This document shows, in pieces, positions 44,216 through 57,128 of a stretch of DNA of 64,000 nt. The DNA is taken from NCBI GenBank assembly GCA_036346275.1, contig CM070726.1, positions 26,571,410 to 26,635,409 on the forward strand, in the 5' to 3' direction. The stretch comes from Otatea glauca. Its lineage: Eukaryota; Streptophyta; Magnoliopsida; Poales; Poaceae. The notes beneath the pieces were generated by a model, which was not told the origin of the DNA, ran no database searches, and was given only the letters and a program-made list of their open reading frames with translations. The translations under genes and the position numbers were made by a program. Positions within the stretch are counted from its first letter, which is position 1; the number at the start of each line of letters is the position of its first letter.

Positions 44216-44259
44216 CCTTCCTCCGGTCACAATAGTTGTCGTTTTGGCATCAATACGAT
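44216..44259. mobile_element. Second Stowaway-like MITE, left part
   Basis: 'ccttcctccggtcac', 'agttgtcgttttggcatc' and 'acgatctcc' are the conserved start of a grass Stowaway. The right part with 'cataactttgatcac' and the terminus 'ccggagggagta' follows at 48501-48713, after a 4.2-kb insertion. Confidence 0.6.
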
Positions 44260-44401
44260 CTCCAAATGAAGGACCATGTGGAGGTCTACCCAGATTTGTG
44301 ATGAGTATTTGACTAAATTTGAGCTTGGGTTACTCTTGTTTGAGTTTGATTTGAAATGGATTTCCAAATAAAAGCAATTTGAGGTCTTCTCTATTTTCCC
44401 G

Positions 44402-44800
44402 GTGCTACCGGCCATGGTAGCATGGTGCTACCGGGCGAGTGGTAGCACCGAACCATATGGCCGGTGCAATATTTCGAGAGAGGGTGTTTTTAGTGGGTTC
44501 TGGCCGGGCGGTGCTACCGGCCTTGATAGAGCGGTGCTACCGGGCGAGCGGTAGCACTGGACCTCTGAGCAGTGTGGAAAAACTAGAGAGGGCATTTTTC
44601 GGCTCTTTGGTCGAGCGGTGCTACCAGCCATGGTAGCCTGGTGCTACCGGGTGAGCGGTAGCACCGGACTTTGCAGCGGTGTGAAACTTTCAAAGAGGGG
44701 TGTTCTCTGGTGTTTGTGCTGTATGGTAATACTAGCCTGAGTGCAGTAGCACCGATCCACAATGGGCGTTGCTACCGGCCTAAGGGCAGTAGCACCGGCC
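44402..44800. repeat. Tandem repeats with GGTGCTACCGG / GGTAGCACCGG palindromes
   Basis: There are about four units of 100-120 bp, each with 'cggtgctaccggcc' followed by 'gcggtagcaccgg'. A single related motif occurs in the other arm at 48301-48345 ('ccggtagcaccgctcc'). Confidence 0.8.
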
Positions 44801-45104
44801 AAAACGAACAAAGATGAATTTCAAAGTGTGAACTTTGATGAATTTCTTGTATATCTTTGTGGGCATTGCTATGTGAGGAGTTTCCTTGTTTTTGATGGTT
44901 GCAGGTCAACGATGCTAGATCATGGTGAGGCGAAGGATGACCAAGACTAGGCGAGGAGCGTCGGAGGTCTAGACGGTTGGTGATCGCGGAAGATGATCGG
45001 AGACGGAGTCGTGGCAAGCCTGAAGACAAGGAACAGATGAGATGCTAGCAAGACACTGCGTGGATCAATGAGGACCATTGGATCTTGGTCTAGTTGATAG
45101 GTTA

Positions 45105-46180
45105 GCGGGTCTATAAAAGACCGAGATGGCGATCAGAGGTGGTGAATGATCCCAAATTAAAATATGTTCTCTAAGGAAGATCACAAATGCAGATTTTCAC
45201 CCAAAGAAACCAAGCCAAAACCCTTAGATATCAAATGGAAGAGAAAGAGTCAATTTTCACAAAAATCAGCCTGATTCCAGTGCTATCGCACTCTGGGGGC
45301 GATACTACCAAGTTACTGTAGCTATAGTGAAATCAGGCATATGAACAGCGTTTTCAGCACAGGTTCAAATAAGAAAATTGATGTATCTTTTAATCCGTTG
45401 ATCTAAACTCAACCAAACTTGGTAGATAAGGTCCTTGGGATGTCAAGAACTTATTTCAAGCTTCAATCACAAAGATTGATGTCAAAGTTCGGACCTTTAT
45501 GCACAGGAAGGAAGAACGCACCAAGTTTCGATAAAAATCGAAAGAATTTCGATCAAGGCTTGCTCGTGGGGTTTTGATGATCAAAGTGATCTTGAATGAC
45601 TTCGCACACATCCCAACAAGCAAGAGAACACAAAGAAACTCAAGGATACGCAATCTACAAGATCAAGCATTCAAGAACGCAGAAGATCAACTTCTTGCAA
45701 CAAGAACGTATGGATAGCCTAGATAATTGAAATAGGATTTCAAGAAAGAATCAATCATAAACCTCAGGAAAAGATTCATAAGCAATTATAAGGAGGGGAG
45801 GCAAATCTAAATTGCGTAAATGTAAATTGCAAGAAAGTAAATACGGAATTTAAATTGCGTAATTTAAATGCGTAATATAAATGCGTAAAGGAAATGAAAC
45901 ATGAACATAAATGAAGAACATTTCATTTCTAGAAGGAGATGTTACAAAGCCTCACATTTATATGGGCAAAGCTCAAAGGAGCATCAAAAACCTCAAAACC
46001 TTCAGGGGGAAGGTTACCCCTCCACCCCTAATTATACAACTCTTGGACCACCTACCACCCTTGGATGAGCCTCTAAACCCTAGAGCATCCATCAAGGGCT
46101 AGGATTAACCTACTCAACCAGCCATACAAGGGTTCACCCAAAACCCACCACATAAAAGGATTTTCTTGCACGGTTTTCAA
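45105..46180 (-). repeat. Inverted block, minus-oriented copy
   Basis: It matches 47440-48500 in reverse. Shared phrases include 'gagatggcgatcagagg', 'tcttgcaagaa', 'ttaaattgcgtaa', 'cttggatgagcctctaaaccctag' in pieces. The TATA-like box is degraded here. Confidence 0.75.
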
Positions 46181-46519
46181 AGCAAGCTACACTTATCCAC
46201 TACTCTATCTTCCAGAACTGCAACCCAACAGCTCTCCTTGATCCAAGTAGTGATAAGCTAGCTTCTCCACTGATCTCTTGTCTCTTGGGACTGCACCGAC
46301 TTCATCTCCGGCCATCTTCCGGCGAACATCCGGCCAACTTGAACCTCCAGCCATCCCATGCCTAGTTTCAGCCTCCCTTCGCCTCACCATGACCACCAAA
46401 TGAAGTCCTATATCCACAATGATAAGAAGACCCTTCTTGGTTCTACCATGAATCCAGCGCATCAATTCGATCATGAATTTGGATTAGAACAGATCAAAAC
46501 GGACCAAAACACTTCATTT

Positions 46520-47160
46520 TCAATACAGTAGTAATCTTCTCAATTTTTTATGATTTTTTATGTTGCTCAGATGAAAAATTTGTCAACATGAAAAAGATGC
46601 GTCTTGCAATTATTTACGATTTTTATGTAGACCAAATAATTTTTTGAGTATGGGAAAACCTTCAAACAGGCATATTACTGCACGCTGTTAAAACTGGTCC
46701 GGCGTAAATGTGAGATTCTCTATTAACCTTCCCGATTTTCTATGATTTGTTCTGTTGCTCAAATGAAAAACTTGTCAACATGAAAAAGATGTGTCTAGAA
46801 ATTCTCTACAACTTTCATGTAGACCAAATAATTTGTTGAGCACGGAAAGACCTTCAAAAATGCTAAATACTGCCGGCTGTCAAAACCAGTTCGGCGTACA
46901 CGTAAAACTCACTGTGACTTGGTCTCGCGCGAACGTGAAATTCTCTGTTAACCTTCCCGATTTTCTATGATTTTTTCTGTTTCTGAAGTGAAAAACTTGT
47001 CAACATAAAAAAGATGCGTCTTGAAATTATCTACAACTTTCATATAGACCTAATAATTGTTTGAGCAAGGGAAGACCTTCAAAAATGCTAATTACTGTTG
47101 GCTGTCAAAACCGGTCCACAGTAAATGTGAAATTCACTCAGACTCGGTCCGCGTGAAAAA
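46520..47160. repeat. About 220-bp tandem repeat, three units
   Basis: Each unit contains 'ttcccgattttctatgattt', 'aaaacttgtcaacat', 'aaaaagatg(c/t)gtct', 'atgtagaccaaataat' and 'ctgtcaaaaccggtcc'. Units start near 46525, 46730 and 46960. The 42-bp repeats follow directly. Confidence 0.8.
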
Positions 47161-47165
47161 TCAGT

Positions 47166-47324
47166 CCGCGCAAATGGAAACTCTCTGTTTCCCTCTTCTC
47201 TTGGTCCAGCGCAAATGGGAAACTCTCTGTTTCTCATTTCCGTTGGTCCGGCGCAAATGGGAAACTCTCTGTTTCTCATTTCCATTGGTCCGTCGCAAAT
47301 AGAAAACTCTCTGTTTCCCTCTTC
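47166..47324. repeat. 42-bp tandem repeat
   Basis: Four units contain 'gcgcaaatgggaaactctct' and '(c/t)ttggtcc'. Since 42 is a multiple of three, both strands show repetitive open frames, which are not genes. Confidence 0.85.
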
Positions 47325-47439
47325 CAACTTGAAATCTATTTTAAATCCAAACTCAAATCTAAGCTATCCTAGATCACATAAAGTCAAATACTCATCACAA
47401 ACATAGATGGACCTCCACATAGTCCTTCAGTCTAGTTAG

Positions 47440-48500
47440 TGTGCTTTGAGAGCCGTGCAAGAAAACCTGTTATATGTGTGGGTTTTGGGTTAGCCCTTGC
47501 ATGGCTGAGTGAGTGGGTCAATCCTAGCCCTTGATTGAGTGCTCTAGGGTTTAGAGGCTCATCTAAGGGTGGTAGGTGGCCCAAGAGTTGTATAAATAGG
47601 GGTGGAGGGGTAGGCTTTCCCCTTGAAGGTTTTGAGGTTTTTGAAGCTCCTTTGAGCTTTGCCCACATGAATGTGAGACTTTGTAACCTCTCCTTCTAGA
47701 AATGAAATGTTTTTCATTTATGTTCTTACTTAATTTCCTTTACTCATTTACATTACGCAATTTAAATTCCGCATTTACTTTCTTGCAATTTACATTTATG
47801 CAATTTGGATTTGCCTCCCCTCCTTCTAATTGCTTACAAATCTTTTGCTGAGGTTGATGATTGATTCTCTCTTTGAAATTATGTTCCAATCATCTTGGCC
47901 ATCCATGCATTTTTCTTGCAAGAAGGTGTTTGTGACGTTCTTGAATGCTTGATCTGTAGATTGTGTTTTCTTGAGTTTCTTCATGGTCTTTTGCTTGCTG
48001 GGACGTGTGGGGAGTCATTCAAGATCATCTTGATCATCATAGCCCCACGAGCAAACTTCGATCGAAGTTCTTTCGATTTTTGTTGAAACTTGGTGCGTTC
48101 TTCCTTCCTGGGCAAAAAGGTTGGAACTTTGACGTCAATCCTTGTGATTGAAGGTTGAAATAAGTTACTGACATCCTTAGTATCTTATCTACTAAGTTTC
48201 ATTGAGTTTGGATCAACGGATCAAAAGATTCATCAATTTTCGTTTTGAATGTGTGCTGAAAATACTATTCATATGCCTGTTTTTATTGTAGCTACATTAC
48301 TCCGGTAGCACCGCTCCACATGGGCGGTTGCACCGACCGAAGGCTAAAAACTGAGAAAATTGATTCTTCCGTTTCCATTTGATTGCTAAGGGTGTTTGTT
48401 TGGTTTCTTTGGGTGAAGAATTTCTTTTGTAATCTTCTTTGAGGGATAAAAATTAATTTGGAATCATTCTCCCCCCTCTGATCGCTATCTCGATCTTTCA
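47440..48500 (+). repeat. Inverted block, plus-oriented copy with TATA box
   Basis: It has TATAAATAGG near 47595, followed by 'gtgagactttgtaacctctcc'. It matches 45105-46180 in reverse and ends at the junction to the Stowaway right part. Confidence 0.7.
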
Positions 48501-48713
48501 CCAAAACATAACTTTGATCACTAATTTTTATTATAATATTTTTATAAAACCTAATAAAATTATAATATTACGGAAGTACTTTTCGAGACAAATCTACACA
48601 TATGATTTTCATGTATACAATTTAAATATTTAAAAAGGTATTCACGGTTAAAGTTTCAAAAGTTTGACTATATCTATATCCGAAATGATGACTATTTATC
48701 ACCGGAGGGAGTA
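48501..48713. mobile_element. Second Stowaway-like MITE, right part
   Basis: It runs from 'accaaaacataactttgatcac' through 'agtttgactatatctatatccg' to 'accggagggagta', the typical Stowaway end with TA. Confidence 0.75.
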
Positions 48714-48795
48714 AGAGGTTTTTTTAGGTTAAAGGAGACACACACAAACCACGCACACTACATTTACGCAACGCATGCACACACATGCGTGATCA
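48714..48795. other. Short spacer
   Basis: CA-rich sequence (acacacaaaccacgcacac) between the MITE end and the next LTR start. No feature seen. Confidence 0.5.
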
Positions 48796-51700
48796 TGTAA
48801 CAGCCCAAAATTCATGAAAAAAAAATACAAGCATATGAATTGACTTTGATCTTAATTTGAATTATCAGCATTTATGTAGAATTCTAGAATTTTGGCAAAT
48901 ATGAAAACAAAATGCTTTTTGAATAACCTAGTGTGGTTTTTGAATTTTAATCTTCGAATCTGAAACAACCCAAAAATTTTAATCTTCGAATCTGAAACAG
49001 CCCAGAAATCTTTTCTCTGTTTTCCTGGATTTTTGATATTTTGAAAAATTATTTTCAGTATATGAACTTGAATCTTTTAGCTATTGAATTTAAAATCATA
49101 TGAAACAAAAATCTGGAACAATTTTATTTAATTTCAGGGATAATTCAAGAGTGACCTCAGGAAGTCTCAAATCTATATGAACACATTTAATACTGAAAAG
49201 AAATCCAAAATAGTAAGGAATGACTATGAACATGAACATTACCATAATAAATTAAATTGGTACGAATAAGATAACCTGCTGAAAATTTTATGACACTATC
49301 CATAGCACCATGGGAACTGATCTAAAAATGTTGAGAAAAATATAAACTCATTTGACACATTTAGAAAATAAAAATAAAATCAAATTAAAAACAAATTATC
49401 AATGTCAGAGTTTTATAAAATTATATAGAATTTATCAAAATTAGAAATTTTTATTGTAGACTATGCGAACCATTAGGATCACACAACAAAATTTCATATA
49501 AAATAAAACTCATCTAAAACCTTAGAAAAAAAGGAAAAATCCAGATAGTATCATTGTCGGAATCTTTTAAATTTGCACACATAAGATTTTCATCTGAAAT
49601 TTTTACGAGATGATAACCATCATCTAAATTAACCCTCAAAAAAATTTAAAAAACATGAGACTAGATTTGGTGGCTCATTTGATGTAAAGGCTGGCCTTGT
49701 CCAGATAAAGGAAAATCAATGGACTTCCTTTATTTCATTGACATGTGGGGCCTTTCCCTTTGCTCACCCCACCTTGTAGCTACCCTTCCTCTGTCTTCTT
49801 TCTTGATTGGCCACCGCCTTTACTCTCTTTCTCTGCCGATTGTTGCCACGGCAGTGAATCGTCGACCAAAATCCTTTTCAGGGCAGCCTTACCTTGTGCA
49901 CTGCGCTACCACGGCAGGAATTCCTACTAAACCCCGCCGCCCTTCCCACTGGATTCACACTACTATGCGACTGCCTCTCCCAATTTGTAGTGCCAGTCAA
50001 TCGGAGTTGCATAGCCAAGTCCAACGCCATGATCCAGCCCTGCTATGACAAGACTCCACCCATACCCTGCATTGGCAATGAATCAAGAGTTCCCACGCAG
50101 CCTGTAAGATTGGACCATTGTTTCTCACTTCCAGTCGAGCTCATTGGGTATTTTTCCACTGCCATTGTCTCTCTGAGCATGATCAAGCTACCACTATAAA
50201 ATCTCATCACATTGATCGAAGCTGAGCACCATGACTTGCGCCCTACCCTGAGCCATCACAGTCACTGCTATACCCCACGCCAACCTTCTCTTGACCCGCC
50301 GCAATTCTGGCTGCTAACACTACCCTATTCGAATCATGTCCCACGCCTCAATTAAGTTATTTAAACCTAGCCACAACAAGCATAACCTCCGTGCAACACC
50401 ATAGCCCATGTCGCTCTATTCCACCGAGGCAAACTCTGCTCAAATCCACCATTTTCCAGAGAAGCCCGAAAAGGGTGTAATCTTCGATTAAGCTTCTTGG
50501 TTGAACCATTCTCCGATCCAACCTGGCTTGAGCATCTTTAGCACCTATTAATCCTACTAAACTCTCATTTTAGCACCAGATGCTCATGAGCCGCCGCCAC
50601 CATAGACCTTCTTCCTTAGAGTCCGCAACCGGTGGTAGCTCAACTCGACCATTCTTAGCCCCTCCAAACCGGTAAAATGGGACTCTCTAACTTCACTAAT
50701 GCACAATCCAAGCTTGGCCATGGTTAAGTACCTTTTGAATTCCACCGTGGCAATTCGGCCTTGAACGCCGTCAGGGGACCACGGTGGTGCACCACTACCA
50801 ATCGCCATTGGCCACAACCAAGGCCACCCCTAGACACGCCTTACTCTCCTAAAGCTCGATGTGCTCTCGACCGAGCTTCTTCACCTCTGTAGTGATGCTA
50901 ACGAGGTACCCTAGCCACGGCTCTGCTTTGAGTCACTACGACGTGGCCCACCCCTGTCAGTGGCGCAAGGCGAATTCAAGTTCGAGCCCAGAACAACAGA
51001 GGGTCCCACTAGTCAGTTTCCTGTTAGAAATCTAATTAAGTGCAGGGTTGACGATTGAATCTATGACAGGTGGGCCTGGGGTGTATTAAGAGCCTAACCG
51101 AACCATTAAATTAAGGGTAAGTCGCTGACAAGTGGGCCCATACTGTCAGTGGCTCGGATAAATCGGGAAAATCAAGGGAAATTCGGGAAAATAAGAAATA
51201 CGTATTCCCTTCTATGGAAGTGTAATTAATCATTTTTCTGGGATTTTTCAATACATATAAGATTCAAACCTTAATAACTTTTGCATCTTAAGTTTGATTC
51301 AAGTCAAATAAAATTATAAATTCATCTAAAATCCTGTAGTTTGATGATATAACAAAATATTTAATTTTTGAACTGAGGTCGAATTATTTGAATTAAAATT
51401 TGAATAAACTATAATATGGTACCTTTAAAAATTGTGCCCTTTTATTATTGAAATAAATTTTAGTACATATCTAAAGTCATGAGCATCCTAAATATGCAAT
51501 AATATTTAGATTTATACCTAGTTTTTATCCATGCATAAATAAACGAAATTAAATGCATGGAAAGTTCAAATAGTTATAAATAATGCAAATAAACTCAAAT
51601 TATAATAAAACAAGTTTCTAAACCTTCTTAAAACCATAATGTTCCCATTTATGAAAAAATAATACATATTTGGTTTGGTATGAACCAAATGTACAAAAAG

Positions 51701-52467
51701 ACTTTAATAATTATACATATATCACCATAATATATAAACAAATTATACAAATAAAGGTTAATGCATGCAAAATTAGTTTCAAAACACTCCTAATTCCAGA
51801 CCACTTAATATTGCAAAAATAATTGTATATAAACACGCTTTGCATCTGAATCCTATTAAAAACATAAACCTGCACAATACAAATCCTAAAATCCAAAATA
51901 CAAATAAATGAAGCTAAAATAATGAGAAATCCGCATTTAAAATCTTTTATCAATAGAACCTTCTAATTTAATTCACATTTAAATTTTGTATTATTTTATT
52001 TCTTTTACCTCTATTGTTATTGGTTCTTATTGTCGTTATAACGATAGAGACGTAGACAACAACGACTTGAAGCTCTTCTTTGTGAACTTTGACCACGAGC
52101 CAGTACTCGAACCAATAGAGCAAGGCAAGCACCTCCTTTGATCATGTTGCATATATTTTCAATAAAGTTGCTATATTGTGGTACTGGTAGATATACTTGT
52201 TATTTCATAGAACTTTCTTAATAAATATTGAATTGTGAACCTTGAAAACCTTAGAATAAGGTTAGACAATACATAATATCAACATAGGTGTATGCGATTA
52301 TATAATAAACATGCTTAGCCATGCTTTAGTAGTAGAAACTGAAATAACCAATTTATGTTGTTTCTTGAGAATTTAAAAAGGTCGGATATGACATTAATGA
52401 TTGCTGATATTTTGGTTAAAATTGAAAATAAAACTATGGTTTTGATGCGCGACATCGGCAATAGCTT
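48796..52467 (+). mobile_element. Family X LTR 'LTR1', 5' part, interrupted
   Basis: It starts TGTAACAGCCC. It has the AT-rich U3, a C-rich leader (49740-51000), then the AT-rich half with exon A ending at 52124, and stops within 'ggcaatagctt' where a second LTR begins. The remainder resumes near 56750 ('ctggatgtgcatgagacttgc'). Confidence 0.7.
52031..52124 (+). other. Exon A of the LTR micro-ORF (LTR1)
   Basis: The open frame ends FDHEPVLEPIEQ in phase 1, at CAAG followed by GCAAGCACC. There is no GT at the site, again pointing to a GC donor. Confidence 0.4.
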
Positions 52468-54989
52468 TGTTAGATCCTCAAAAATCTCAAATAAACAAAA
52501 TGTGAAATTCATATATTAAATGTGATGAATTTCTGAATTTTTTGCCTTTTCCTATTTTATTGCATTTTGGCCCTTTTGGAAATTAATTTTAACAACAAGT
52601 TTTGATGCTTAAACAATGGAAATCAAAGTACCATAATATGAAAATCTAAAAAAATCATATTTGAAATCTAGGATAACTGCAGAATGACCCTAAAAAATCC
52701 CAAAGTAATGTGAAAGCATTTAATAAATTAAATAAATCAAAAACAATAAATATGGACCATGACCAAAAAAATGTCGAATTAATTAAAATTCTATAGACCT
52801 TACATTATCCTAAATTTTTATACTATCCTATACAGTACTAGAGCAACAACCAGAACATTTTCTAAAATAATATATTTATTTGTTGACTTTAAAAAAATCA
52901 AAACCAGAAATCTTGGAAATTCAAGAAATGCAATGACATAATTTTAACAAAATAAATATAAGATTCCATAATCTCAAAATTTTACAGTAGCATACTTAAT
53001 CCATTAGTAACCCTTAGAAAATTTTTGAAAAATTTGGAGCAAAATTTTGATCCATAGAAAAATAAAAAAATAGATAAGGGAAATTCTGGATAACAGGATT
53101 ATCATAAGTTTTATAATTTCTAAACAAGATTTTGAGCTGAAAGTTTTACGGGAGGATAAAAATTGCCTAAGGATTAATCACAAAATTCTCAAAACTCTAG
53201 ATGTGATTTGGTAGGCAATTTAATGCGAACTCTATCTCTTCTCAAGAGGGATGAACTCATTGCTCCCTCTCTGTCAGGCCCACATGGCAGTGCAGTAGCC
53301 TAGCCTCTTCTCCCTCCTCCAGCCGCCATTACTCCCTCTTTGTTCTCAACAAACCAAGCCAAAAGCTCTAGCAAATTCATTGCACCAACACCATGTAGGA
53401 CACCGTAATCATTGCATCGGCCTTTCCCATGCCCTACAACACCGTCATTTCGGTGCCACTGCTCAAATCATGGTGCCGTAGCTGAGATCTTATTCTCACC
53501 TTTGTTGCCACCACCTTTGCGCCTATTTAAGTGAGCTCCGGCCCCAACCAAGCACCCAAACCACTCCCCAACCTTGCCAGTAGTTCCTCCTCCAAAAATA
53601 AACTCCAAGTTCACTCGAGTTGCCCCCAATTTCACCGTGGTCAAAATTCCACATAGCAACCGGGACACGACCTAACTCCACAATTAGCTAGCTATTCTCC
53701 AATTAACTCGGTCTAGAGCATCCTTACTAGCCCCCAAACAAATCCCCTCGTCCAATTTCCCTATTCCCCTTCCGATCTGACTCCTCCACGGGAGCCCCTT
53801 GCCCCCAGCCATCACCTCCGTTGCGCCACTGCTACAGGCCAATCCATCACTGACAAAGACCTCCTATGGTAGTGAAGTCCCAAGGTTCCATTTTTACCCT
53901 TACCTACAACCCTCAAGAGCCTCGCTGCCACCATGCTCGTGATAGAGCTCCAGCCATGGCGCCACAAAGACAGGACCAAAGTCCCTTTGCTCGCTTCTAG
54001 TTCTGTCTCTGACCGGTGGTCATGAACCAAAGGTAGCACAAGCACTTCAATTAGTTCATTTTCTCCCTGGCAAGTAGGAGCAAATTGGTTGATGTCTAGT
54101 GGTTTAGTCCAAAACAGAGAAGGGATAAGTTTAAAACTCATGAACTTGTTTAATCAGCTAGCTCCAAAAATCAGAGAGAAGTATCTTAGTCAACTTTAAA
54201 CTTTCAATGTCAAAAGCTAACTGATCTGATCTCTAGTTTAATTAAAAGAACCTTGGATTAAGCAGACTTTAAATGAAGCAAACAAAACTTTATGTACATT
54301 CCTATATAGCTGTCTACTATAGAAAATTTCCATATGAACTTTTGCATAATGTTCTAAAGATAAAGAAAATGACATATGTGATTAACAGACCATTTGGTCA
54401 AAAGGGCAGAAAAAAGGATAAAAAGAACCTTGGGTAATTCAATTTGAAGTTTAACTTAAACCTAACTAGTTGATACGAATATCAGGACCTTGAAATAAGC
54501 AAACTTTAAAGTAGACCAAATAATCATTAGTATATACAGTATCTCCACATGAATCTTGCTTTTAAAATGATATTTAAAAATAATAATAGGATATGCACGA
54601 CCCTTTTGTAATATCCAAAATTCTGGCATAAAATGTTAAAACCAATGAGACCAGCTTGAAAAGAACCCAGAGATCAGGACCCTCTCATGCAATAAAGGTA
54701 ATGGTATTTGAACATGTTTTGCACTTCAATGTCTTCCAGAGGTTAGCACCTCTAATGATATGAAGGTAATTGTATTCAGACATAATTTGCACTTAATGCA
54801 CCTTCTTATAATATGAACTTTGAGAACTCAAAAATACGAACAAGTTTAAACATTGAGAAACTGGCACCTAAAATATTCTTATCACCAGAACTTTCTATTT
54901 TAACTCACATTTGAATTTGGTATTATTTGCTTCGTCTGACGTTTTTTTGCCATTATTATTATTGTTGTTGTTTTTTTTGCGACGCGTGA

Positions 54990-55059
54990 TGTGTAAACTC
55001 TAATGTTATAGACACAGTTGTCGACGACCCTGACTTCATTACCAACATCAACCAGAAAG
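54990..55059 (+). other. Exon A of the LTR micro-ORF (LTR2)
   Basis: VIDTVVDDPDFITNINQK ends in phase 1 at AAAG followed by GCAAGCACC. 'atgttatag' upstream is a possible acceptor. Confidence 0.4.
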
Positions 55060-56440
55060 GCAAGCACCCCCTTTGATCATGTTGCTCCCAGCAATTCAAA
55101 TTTTTTTTGTGAAAACTTTTATGCATGCCTGTATTTGTAGTAAATTTGCTATGTTATGGTACTGGTACATATAACCTTTATTGATGGAACTTTCTTAACA
55201 AATATTGACATGACATCCTTTGTAGCCATAAGTCAGGATTAGACATTTAATAATGTCAAATGGGTATACTCGATTATATTTGCACATGCTTAGCCATGCT
55301 TTAGATTGGGACATGAATGTTTGGTTATACTGCTCATGATGGAAATGGAATATTGGATATGATGGAAAATGTGGATAATGGTATTTTGGTAAAAATAAAA
55401 ATAAAACTATAATTTTGATGCGGCTGAGCTATTGGCAATAGCTGGATGTGCTTGGGACTTGCACATAGATAGGGCGAGATTTCTCTCCCGGGTCGGATTA
55501 AGGACCGAACGTAGTGTTCATTAAATCCAAGAATATCTGTGCAACCACAAGGCTGGTATGGGATAGCCTTAATCTGTTAAGTTACTTAGAACTAGCTTTA
55601 CACAATAGAAGGTTGAAGTAGTACAGGCTTCCAGATTGAGGCTGCTCAAAGGGGTGCCCTTACCGAGATGTAGGGAATAACGCCTGCCGATACAACGGTG
55701 TATGCCTTACTATGGGCAGAAATAGGGCTCAACAGGAGTGAACTATTTAAGAAGTACAGAGTGTACAAATACCTTCTGCCGTCATAGTAAGGGGTGTAAA
55801 GTTAGGTCTGGGTAATGTAACGGTTATGTTATTATGATCTCTTTCCGGCACACTAAAAGAAATGTGCTAATAACGTTGCACAAAGAGACAGTCATATCTT
55901 GTGGGTAAAGTCAGACACCTCAGAGAGTGAAAAACTTTTTGAAAAGCCTTTCCCGCGGTCATGGGAGTCTTGGTGCACTAGCACTAGTTAGATGATTTTC
56001 ATATTTTCATAAATGGGTTGGAATTGAAAATGAATATTGAAAACTTGTTTTGGAAAGTTTACATTTCAGATGATTCAATACTTTGTCATGTGTTAGCAAA
56101 GATTGGTTTGAGTTATTATGCCATGTGTTCTCAAAGATTACTTTTATGCCATGTGTTGGCAAGGTATGGTTCGATTCTCACATTCATGAAGGAACTGTGA
56201 GTTGTTATCATTATGTTATTCATAGTTATTATTTTTATATACCTATAAAATTGCTTTTATAAAATTCAGTTTGCAATTTATTATTCAGTATTTACAATTC
56301 TAATTGGCTTTATGCAAAATAACCATAGAAGCCTTCCCTTTGATACAGCCTGCATTTATTATAGGTTTGCATACACAGATACACTTCATGTCTTGATGAG
56401 CATGCAATGTACTCAACCTTGCTATTGTTTTTGTTTTTAG

Positions 56441-56513
56441 GTCAAGGAACAGAAACCGCGTCGATTCATTCTATACCGCAGGTTACGGGGAACATTATGA
56501 TGAGTTTTTCTAG
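56441..56513 (+). other. Exon B of the LTR micro-ORF (LTR2, frame shifted)
   Basis: The acceptor 'ttgtttttag' is followed by sequence whose conserved end AGYGEHYDEFF then TAG (56511-56513) is one base out of the expected phase. This copy therefore has at least one indel. Confidence 0.35.
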
Positions 56514-56748
56514 GATTTATACCTTGTCAGTTGCCTGAGGGTTATGTGGCACACTACAAGATTTATGAATTTCCGCTGCAGTATATTTCGTCTTTTAAGA
56601 CTATTGTATAAAATAGCTTCCGCTATTATATGTCATACATGTGTATGGATGTGTCAACATTGTAAATGTGCATACTAGCCACTCATTATGGGACTAGTAT
56701 TGTATGCACATAGAAACCATTCTTGGTATTTAATACCAAAAATAGGGG

Positions 56749-57128
56749 CCTGGATGTGCATGAGACTTGCATGTAGATAGATGTTGTTTTTAATCTAAGA
56801 CATTCGTACCACCATAAGTACTGGTATGGGATGGTCTTAAACCAATTAAGTTATCTAGTTTGACTTTGCGCATTGGAAGGCTAGAGTAGTATTGGCAATC
56901 CAGATATGTTTGCTCTTAGAGGTGTCCACACAAAGGTGTGGGTCAAACACATACCAATACAACGGTGCCCGCTTTGATATGACAAGGAAGCGAGGACTTA
57001 ATAGGAGTGAACTGTTGAGAGTACAACATTATACAAATATCTTCTGTCACCATAGCTATGGGGAGAAGTGAGGACCCAACAAGAGTGAATTGTTGGGAGT
57101 ACAACGTTTTGTGCCAGGGTGTTACAGG
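56749..57128 (+). mobile_element. LTR1, resumed 3' part (truncated)
   Basis: 'ctggatgtgcatgagacttgc' and following blocks match 55440 onward in LTR2. It stops near 57128 within a 'gagtgaa(c/t)tgttg(a/g)gagtacaac' duplication. Confidence 0.6.

Larger units (their letters stand above)
44260..48500. mobile_element. Complex element with inverted, permuted copies inside a Stowaway MITE
   Basis: 44256-44395 is the reverse complement of 47335-47440, and 45105-46180 that of 47440-48500, both diverged but continuous. The order of the two blocks differs between sides, so it is not a plain long inverted repeat. The plus-orientation copy has a TATA box (TATAAATAGG near 47595), as an LTR would. The remaining space is tandem repeats. 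No coding region was seen. I cannot assign a superfamily. Confidence 0.55.
52468..56748 (+). mobile_element. Family X LTR 'LTR2', solo, nested in LTR1
   Basis: It starts TGTTAGATCCTC (a changed TGTAACA) and runs about 4.28 kb with all LTR blocks in order: leader, exon A (to 55059), 'attggcaatagctgg' (55431), hairpin (55847), exon B and 'ggttatgtggcacactac' near 56530. The end near 56740 reads 'taccaaaaatagggg' and is degraded. No internal region follows, so it is a solo LTR. Its target duplication could not be read clearly. Confidence 0.65.

Noticed and set aside
49719..50199. Plus-strand frames of about 100 codons at 49719-50199
   Set aside because: They lie in the C-rich leader of LTR1, overlap in different frames and have no domain.
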